Of a stretch of 64,000 bases of DNA, positions 58,528 to 64,000 are shown piece after piece. The DNA is taken from NCBI GenBank assembly GCA_014925825.1, contig JACGCK010000125.1, positions 62,001 to 126,000 of the forward strand, written 5' to 3'. The DNA is from Pholiota molesta (lineage: Eukaryota > Basidiomycota > Agaricomycetes > Agaricales > Strophariaceae). The notes under the pieces are model-generated. The model made no database searches and was not told the DNA's origin. It was given only the letters and a program-made list of their open reading frames with translations. The first letter of the stretch is position 1. Each line of letters opens with the position of its first letter. A program made the position numbers and the translations under genes.

Positions 58528-59055
58528 ACATATGAATACTGAAGATAACTATGATCGTGCCTCTTCGGCAGGTTTTAATTTTGGCGGCCATGCGGGGGGC
58601 TGTGGCGAAGGCAGCGGCGACGTCGGCGCTGTCGGCGAGGAAGGAGGTGTGACGAAATTATCCATCTGAAGATATGTGAGTTATTTTCTGAGGGGTTATG
58701 TAGCGAGACCTACTTCTTGGGATGCACTTGGTGGGGGGGAACTTTTTTTTGCATGCTGTGTAACCCACGCATTGAAATCGTGGATCTAAAAATGATAAGT
58801 TGAAATATACGCATGTCATCTGAAACGAACTTTACCTCTTCCAAAGGTGTTGGGCGAGGCAGTTGGCTCTGGAGCCAGTGTTTAGTTTGGAAGTCGCATT
58901 AAAGACGTCATCGATCTAGAACCAGGTCAGTTCACATATGAATACTGAAGATAACTATGATCATGCCTCTTCGGCAGGTTTTAATTTTGGCGGCCATGCG
59001 GGGGGCGGTGGCGAAGATAGCGGCGATGGCGGCGCCATCCGCAAGGAAGGAGGTG
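58244..59055. repeat. 407-bp tandem duplication containing exons
   Basis: 58244-58650 is repeated almost exactly at 58651-59055 ('gacgaaattatc...' starts each). The unit holds at least two small exons of the giant gene. The second copy has one G fewer in 'ggctctggagcc' (58866 region), which would shift the reading of its IDDVFNATSK exon. Confidence 0.85.
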
Positions 59056-59263
59056 GGATGGCCTGCGGCCGCATTTCCGGAGTTGCGGAAACGCTTTCTC
59101 CCCTGGGCACGGACAACGTACGCATTCTCTTGTTGCTGTTCACGGTGGGGGATGTCATCGTTAGGCAAAGGGGCACGGCGCGAACTCAATGTTCATATGC
59201 AGAAACAGACTCATTACAAATATGATCGATCGAGAAGAAAAAAACAAACAAAAAACTTTCATC

Positions 59264-60285
59264 TCAAATTTCCTGTTCCGCGTATCTCCTGTACTCCTCC
59301 CAAACTGAATCATGCGAGTAATAGACTAAAGTCATCCTGATTTGGCCCTCCCATACCTTGATTTCGTGGAAGAGGTCGCGGGCCTTGAGGACAATTGCAT
59401 CTCCACTACGGAACCGGGTGACGACCTCCTTTTTCCCATCCAAGCTGAGGACGACCTCGCCTCCCTCAAAGTTTCCAAAAACAAACATCACGGACCAACA
59501 TTCTTTCGCATCCCTGGTATCTTTGTGCCGGCCGCTCCGCCGATTGACGATGATGCCGAGAGTGGTATGGAGGGCGGGGCTCACTGCGCAAATGGCTTGG
59601 ACATGTGCTGACCGCCTAATCATTTGTTTTCGGAGTTCCCCCATCCTCCAGTGGCAGTCCTTATCAACGGTCTCGATCAGAAAATTGGCGCATATGGAAA
59701 GTGGAGCCAAAGCTCTCAACACGTCCATCCCTTCCACAAAATTCGCGCACCCTCTGACCAGTGAGGCGGAGGGAGTCGAACGTTCGTGCTATGAGTGAAT
59801 ATGAGTCAGAAGGCGGTTGAAGAGAATAACATAGAAAACTCACTGGATGCCCAGTGGCGTGGTTAGAATGCGAAAGGTAGAGGCATCCAAATAATTTAGT
59901 GTTGGTCGCATAATTGCCCTTGGTATGATCCGCGCTCTCATCTAAAAATCCTTTCCCCACATAATTGAGAACCGTGTTGGTAACCCATTCCTGTGATCGT
60001 TCGGTAAGGTCGGTCGGCAAGGAATCGGCATATGATAAACTACTTGCCCTTGCGTCCGTGTTCAGGACGTAGGAAAAACCACGGCGTGCTGAATACCGCC
60101 GCTCTCCAAAATGAGGGTGTCATTGGAGGATGCCAGATCGGCCGCAGTATTGAGGTCTGTGGGGGAAAATCCATTAAATTAACAATCATGCTCAACCACA
60201 AGACCTTTCACCCACTAATTCGCGTTGCGTTTTCCAAATTCATCACGACACGGGTTTCATAGTCTACGCCGCGTAGGGTGTCCAT
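59264..60285 (-). CDS. TET/JBP-type 2OG-Fe(II) dioxygenase
   Basis: Exons descend from MDTLRGVDYETRVVMNLENAT (ATG 60285) through DLNTAADLASSNDTLILES (about 60160-60100) and TNTVLNYVGKGFLDESADH (about 59980). The last exon (59785-59264) holds the catalytic core. GIIVNRRSGRHKDTRD gives the H-x-D metal pair. CWSVMFVFGNFEGGEVVL, IVLKARDLFHEI (distal His) and IRMTLVYYSHDSVW (Arg for 2-oxoglutarate) follow in family order. TET/JBP enzymes oxidise 5-methylcytosine or thymine in DNA in the nucleus. The protein is small, lacking any added DNA-binding domain. The exon border near 60070-60030 is uncertain. Confidence 0.75.
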
Positions 60286-60464
60286 GATGATGATGATAGA
60301 CGCAAAGTTGAAACCACAAGCGTTGGGGAAGGGAGAGGGGGGATGTTATCTGATGATCTCGATCGCCAACCCAAAATAGATTATTGTGAGAAAATTTGAT
60401 TGATCGCAGATTTGGCCCATCTTCTCCTTTACCGTTGCACCATCACCCCGTTCTCATCTCAGCC

Positions 60465-61842
60465 ATGTCGTCCTGCTATCTTGAAGCCTATGACTGGACT
60501 CATGCACCTCTGAAGGAAAGGGTGTGGGCTGAGACCCTCGACAATGCCTCCACACCGTACCGCGTGGACGCCGATGGCAACATCATTGCTTTTCATCTCG
60601 GGACTGACCGTGATGCGGCTGAGACGCCCTCGTTCTCGACGGGTGAAATTTCCACTGAGCGCATGAGGATCTTCCTCGCGAAATATCTCGCCCTCTGTTG
60701 GCTCTTTACTCTAAAGGGACGCAAAGAGTTCGGTGTTCTTCCCTTCCGACGCCTCGTTCGCTATTTGCGATATTACCAGGCCATCTTGGGTGATCTTCGC
60801 TCTTCCCAATCCGCATCCTTCGAATTCTGGTGGCACAACGAGTCCCACATGGCCCATATGCAACATTCCAGTGCACGAGAACCTCGCTCGGAGGGTCCCC
60901 TCACTGTTGAAGGGGTGACCGAGGAAAACGACATCGAGTGGGAATTGAACGTTCTCTTGGCGCAAGACAACTTTGCACTGGTCTCCCAGGCCGACTTGAA
61001 CCAGACTGCGGGATTTGTCGAGGATTGGATCGAGGCCGAGGTGGATAGGGAGCTTGGGCCTGATAGGGAGGCCATGGAGGAAATGGTGACGGACGGTAAG
61101 CATGATTCAGCGTGTACTGAAATACTCGCTGATAATCTACTTTCAGATCTATATGGTTCCAGTGACTACGACAGTGACGAGGGGAGCGAAGACGACCAAG
61201 TCGCACCGGAGGAGCACCTGGGAGCGAGTGCGCCGACGCCTGCCACAGGAGTCACGTCAGCGGGTAGGTCGCCAACGTCGGCGACAGTAGCGGGGGCATC
61301 GCCAAGCGCGGGAACGTCTTTGGGGGTAGTTCCAGTTGATGTACCAATGATGCAGGAAGAGGGGGGTGAAGGAGATGATGAGGCGGATCCTGGTGCGTAC
61401 TTTTGGTTATCATGTCTTAGGGTTTCTATTAACGTCGGCGACACTAGCGGTAGCATTGCCGAGGGCCCCAGATGAAGAACCAATGCAGGACGAGGGGAGC
61501 GAAGGAGACGATGAGGAGGAGCCTGGTGCGTTCCTTCAGTTTCAATGCCATGGTTTTTCTATTTATCATCGCTGTCTGCCATTCAGTTGCCCCTGCGCCC
61601 AAGCCCAAAAAGAAAGCGGCACGTCCGGCGAAAGGCGGTAAGTGCCGCCATCAAAATAACATCTTTCATCCCCTGAAATAGATGATATTATTATAGGGAA
61701 GGGAAAAGGAAAAGGCTCCAAGCCCGCCAAACCCAAGGCACCCGCGAAAGCGTTCAAGGACCAAGGTACTGGATACGTTCCCACTGGCGATCATAAGGCT
61801 ATTTTGGCTTTTGAGAAGCTCGCACGTATGCGCGGTTTTTAA
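60465..61842 (+). CDS. Acidic/basic nuclear-type protein of unknown function
   Basis: Five exons are supported: 60465-61095, 61147-61392, about 61471-61525, about 61580-61630 and about 61698-61842. The first is a mostly structured 210-residue region (MSSCYLEAYDWTHAPLKERVW..., WLFTLKGRKEFGVLPFRRLVRYLRYY). Then come acidic low-complexity sequence (SDYDSDEGSEDDQ), a Lys/Pro/Ala tail (APAPKPKKKAARPAKGG, KGKGKGSKPAKPKAPAK) and TGYVPTGDHKAILAFEKLARMRGF. No known domain. It diverges from the TET/JBP gene across a 180-bp gap that should hold both promoters, suggesting co-expression. Confidence 0.6.
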
Positions 61843-62088
61843 TACCATACCCCCTCCTTCCTCTCGCCCACGGTTTCGTTTTCCTATTTTTTTTTTTGAC
61901 ACAATTGGACTCAGCATTTTGTTTACATGATACTTAATAGAACGTGATCATGACCATACGCATCATCGACTGAACGCACCGACACCGAGGGAGAACAAGT
62001 GGGTAAGTGTCCAGGAAATCATCTAATGAAACCCTCTAGGCCAACGGCTTCACTTGCAGCACCCCCTCCTTCCCACTTTCCTGCCGCT

Positions 62089-63547
62089 ATGGAACGCCCG
62101 GTGTCCAAAAATCCAAGTTAGTGACGACCCTAAAAGTATTCCGAAAGTTGTATTCACGCAAATGCCTTCAGTTCGTCGCGTTGACCTTCGTCAAATGCTT
62201 CAGCATCGAAAGATGACCGATGAATTTGAATTGAGCAAGATGCCATATTTACGTTCCAAGCACACGCCCACAGTATCCTCCAGTGAGACGGAAGACAAGC
62301 CTCTGAGCGACATCAAAAAAAGGCTTTGGGACCGAAGGAAGCCTTCCCTTCCCAAACTTCAAAATAATCCAATTCTCCCTCGGCGTAAAGGTCAAACTTG
62401 TTGTCTCTACGTTTTTTGCATTGACGCTGACGATGCCTCAGTTAACAAGGATTCTCTTTCCAAAGAGAACATTCCCAGAGGTCGTGGCGATGTGATGAGA
62501 ACCATTCCAGACGTGTCTCTTCCTCCCGATGAGATGCCAGAGGAAAACCCCCTTCCTCACATCGACGACGACGAGGTTGAGATGCTAGAGGAAGACCACG
62601 TAGAAAATATGCTTTCACAAACCACTCCCCCTCCTCTAGGCGAAAGATCTGACTCTCCTGACACGGATAGAGCTCTTCGTGAGCTGGCAACTTATGATAG
62701 GGAGATCGCTTTGGATCGCATGGACGACATGTTTGCTCATGTGGCTCTGCCGCAGATAGACAGTTTACCGGATGGGTCAGCAGTCGCATCATCATCGGTC
62801 GGAGATACCGAGGTGGATGAGTTGGATGATGATGGAGAATCTGAAGTCGACGATGGTGATGCCGAATGGGAGGAAGCGCCGGTTCCCCTCCAGCGCACCC
62901 GTCAAAACCCCACTCGGGCTGTACGGGGAAGACCACAGGGAGTCAAGAACAAACCCAAGAAAAAATCAACCCCCCCTGCCAGACCGAACAGACGTGGCCA
63001 AAAACGCACGCGAGAAGCGGTATCGCCGTCGCCGACGCGGGAAGACTTTGATATGCCCACCCCGATTGTCGTTCAAGTCCACAAAAACATCTCTAAACCG
63101 ACTCCGTCCCCCTCCAAAAAGGCCAGAAAGGCTGTATCTCCAGCCCGTCGAGATTCCAAGCCACTCAAGATGGGAACTCGAGAACGATCCCGTGTTATTC
63201 TCACTCATTTGCGGGCCGATCTTCGAGAATTTCTTTACCACTTGAATAACCCCAAGATTGTGAGTTTCTCGTTGTTAAGTTATGTTTTCCCGACTTACTT
63301 TCGTTTGTAGAAGAAGGCCGAAGGAGACAAATTTTTCGCTGACTGGCTCGACGAAGTGATAGAGGTGTTGCAACGGGCAGATGTCGACAAGCCGACCGTT
63401 TTAGGCACCCATTTGCAGTTATTCAGTAAAGTGGCCCTCAAAATTGAGGAGCGCCGCCCTGATGATCCGCTCGTCATCAAATTCGCCACTATCGTTTCAT
63501 TTTTAGGAAACATCGAGAAATGTAATGTTCCTGATCGAGTAGAGTAG
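62089..63547 (+). CDS. Acidic protein with AT-hook-like motif
   Basis: Short first exon 62089-62116 (MERPVSKNP), then RRVDLRQMLQHRKM from 62172. A probable intron lies at about 62392-62449, where a GT-AG pair would join PRRK to NKDSLSKENIP, though the frame stays open through it. The last exon starts at 63311 after NNPKI. The middle is acidic (DTEVDELDDDGESEVDDGDAEWEE) and is followed by RAVRGRPQGVKNKPKKKS, an AT-hook-like RGRP core in basic context. A C-terminal helical piece (FFADWLDEVIEVLQRADVDK, LQLFSKVALKIEERRP) closes it. Probably a chromatin-binding protein; the family is not recognised. Same strand as its neighbours on both sides. Confidence 0.6.
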
Positions 63548-63588
63548 ATCTCGATCTCCGGCAGAATCTAATTCCGTTTTCAATGTGT

Positions 63589-63596
63589 TATAAAAA
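63589..63596 (+). promoter_or_regulatory. TATA-like box before the last gene
   Basis: TATAAAAA, about 33 bp upstream of the ATG at 63629. If it is used, the 5' leader would be very short. Confidence 0.3.
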
Positions 63597-63628
63597 CCCG
63601 GGTGCGACGAAAGCTCCCCCACACCAAA

Positions 63629-64000
63629 ATGACTCCTCATGTACCTCTGGAAGACTTCCGTACTTTATACTCTACATCGCGTGAAATGCTGCGTGAGGTC
63701 ACTTTCATTTTCTTGTTTTCTTTCATTTTTAACACTTCATTCAGTTCAGGGAGAGGACGGAACGTCTCTTGAAATTCGAGTGGGGGACTCGTGCGTATTC
63801 CTAACTCTTGCATGACTGAACGATGGAATAACACTGACCCCCTAGCGTTTTTATTCAACCGCCCCCTGGTGTATACAATCACGACGCCCAATACAAGAAA
63901 CGACGCAAGATTCCTGGTCACTTGTACTGGCAAGGTAAAATCATTCACCTTGGCCAACGAAAAGAGGAACTGGGTTCGGATGATGGAGAAGATGATGAGA
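63629..64000 (+). CDS. Unknown protein, partial (cut by window end)
   Basis: Starts MTPHVPLEDFRTLYSTSREMLR, then by GT-AG introns (about 63695-63749 and 63792-63845) continues ERTERLLKFEWGTR and VFIQPPPGVYNHDAQYKKRRKIPGHLYWQGKIIHLG, ending in an acidic run at the window edge. No domain is recognised in the visible 80-90 residues. Same strand and spacing as the two genes before it. Confidence 0.5.

Larger units (their letters stand above)
52577..64000. mobile_element. Probable second large mobile region, right end outside window
   Basis: Homology with the cassette copies (for example 9412-9445) stops sharply at about 52577 ('aaaattacat'). Unrelated sequence then continues to the end of the window, carrying a Ulp1-like giant gene, a TET/JBP dioxygenase and three nuclear-type genes. 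TET/JBP genes in agaricomycetes are known to ride on KDZ-type transposons, which supports the mobile reading. No transposase, TIR or TSD is visible here, so the class and exact borders are open. Confidence 0.45.

Noticed and set aside
59264..59798. Plus-strand open frames opposite the dioxygenase
   Set aside because: The minus frame carries the ordered H-x-D, His and Arg catalytic motifs, so the plus frames are shadows.

Overview
This window looks like nuclear DNA of a mushroom-forming basidiomycete (Agaricomycetes). The evidence is many short GT-AG introns (about 44-200 nt), an expanded F-box family, a Plavaka-type transposase, a DUF6532-type protein, a TET/JBP-type dioxygenase, and spliced housekeeping genes (ribosomal protein eL14, a delta-12 fatty-acid desaturase). 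No prokaryotic operon, CRISPR array, rRNA or convincing tRNA was found.

Layout. (1) 0-12 kb is a patchwork of decayed repeated cassettes: bZIP-like relics, an unidentified repeated exon family (called R2 here), C2H2 zinc-finger genes, a broken nucleotidyltransferase, an F-box gene and an SDR relic. (2) 12.0-27.5 kb is one F-box gene split by a 13,910-bp MULE-type transposon. That transposon has 34-bp terminal inverted repeats and a perfect 10-bp target-site duplication; removing it and one TSD copy rejoins the F-box frame. It carries a small Ser/Glu-rich gene, a Plavaka transposase gene that is itself broken by an 803-bp hAT-type MITE, a DUF6532-type gene, and a MULE transposase fused to a USP-like (C19) cysteine protease domain. 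(3) 27.5-38 kb is the ordinary part: eL14, a secreted repeat protein and FAD2, the last two with several apparent one-base deletions. (4) 38.3-42.3 kb is a complete hAT transposon with terminal repeats, a perfect 8-bp TSD and an apparently uninterrupted spliced transposase. (5) 43.3-52.4 kb holds SDR, F-box, nucleotidyltransferase and zinc-finger genes, all open. These match, in inverted order, the decayed set at 2.4-9.0 kb. A second MITE (50,765-51,416) sits here, and the left paralogue preserves its empty site. (6) From about 52.6 kb to the window end is a second large, probably mobile, gene set: a giant protein with a Ulp1-like protease core, a TET/JBP-type 2OG-Fe(II) dioxygenase, an acidic/basic nuclear-type protein, an AT-hook-like protein and one gene cut by the window end.

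How the parts relate. The intact right-arm genes act as a reference for the broken left-arm copies, so insertions and frameshifts can be ordered in time. The two most unusual systems are the MULE-USP element with its cargo, and the TET/JBP plus Ulp1-like cluster. In both, a transposon-type region encodes an enzyme that could remove or alter ubiquitin/SUMO or methylcytosine marks. That functional reading is inference; the domains, termini and duplications are read from the sequence.
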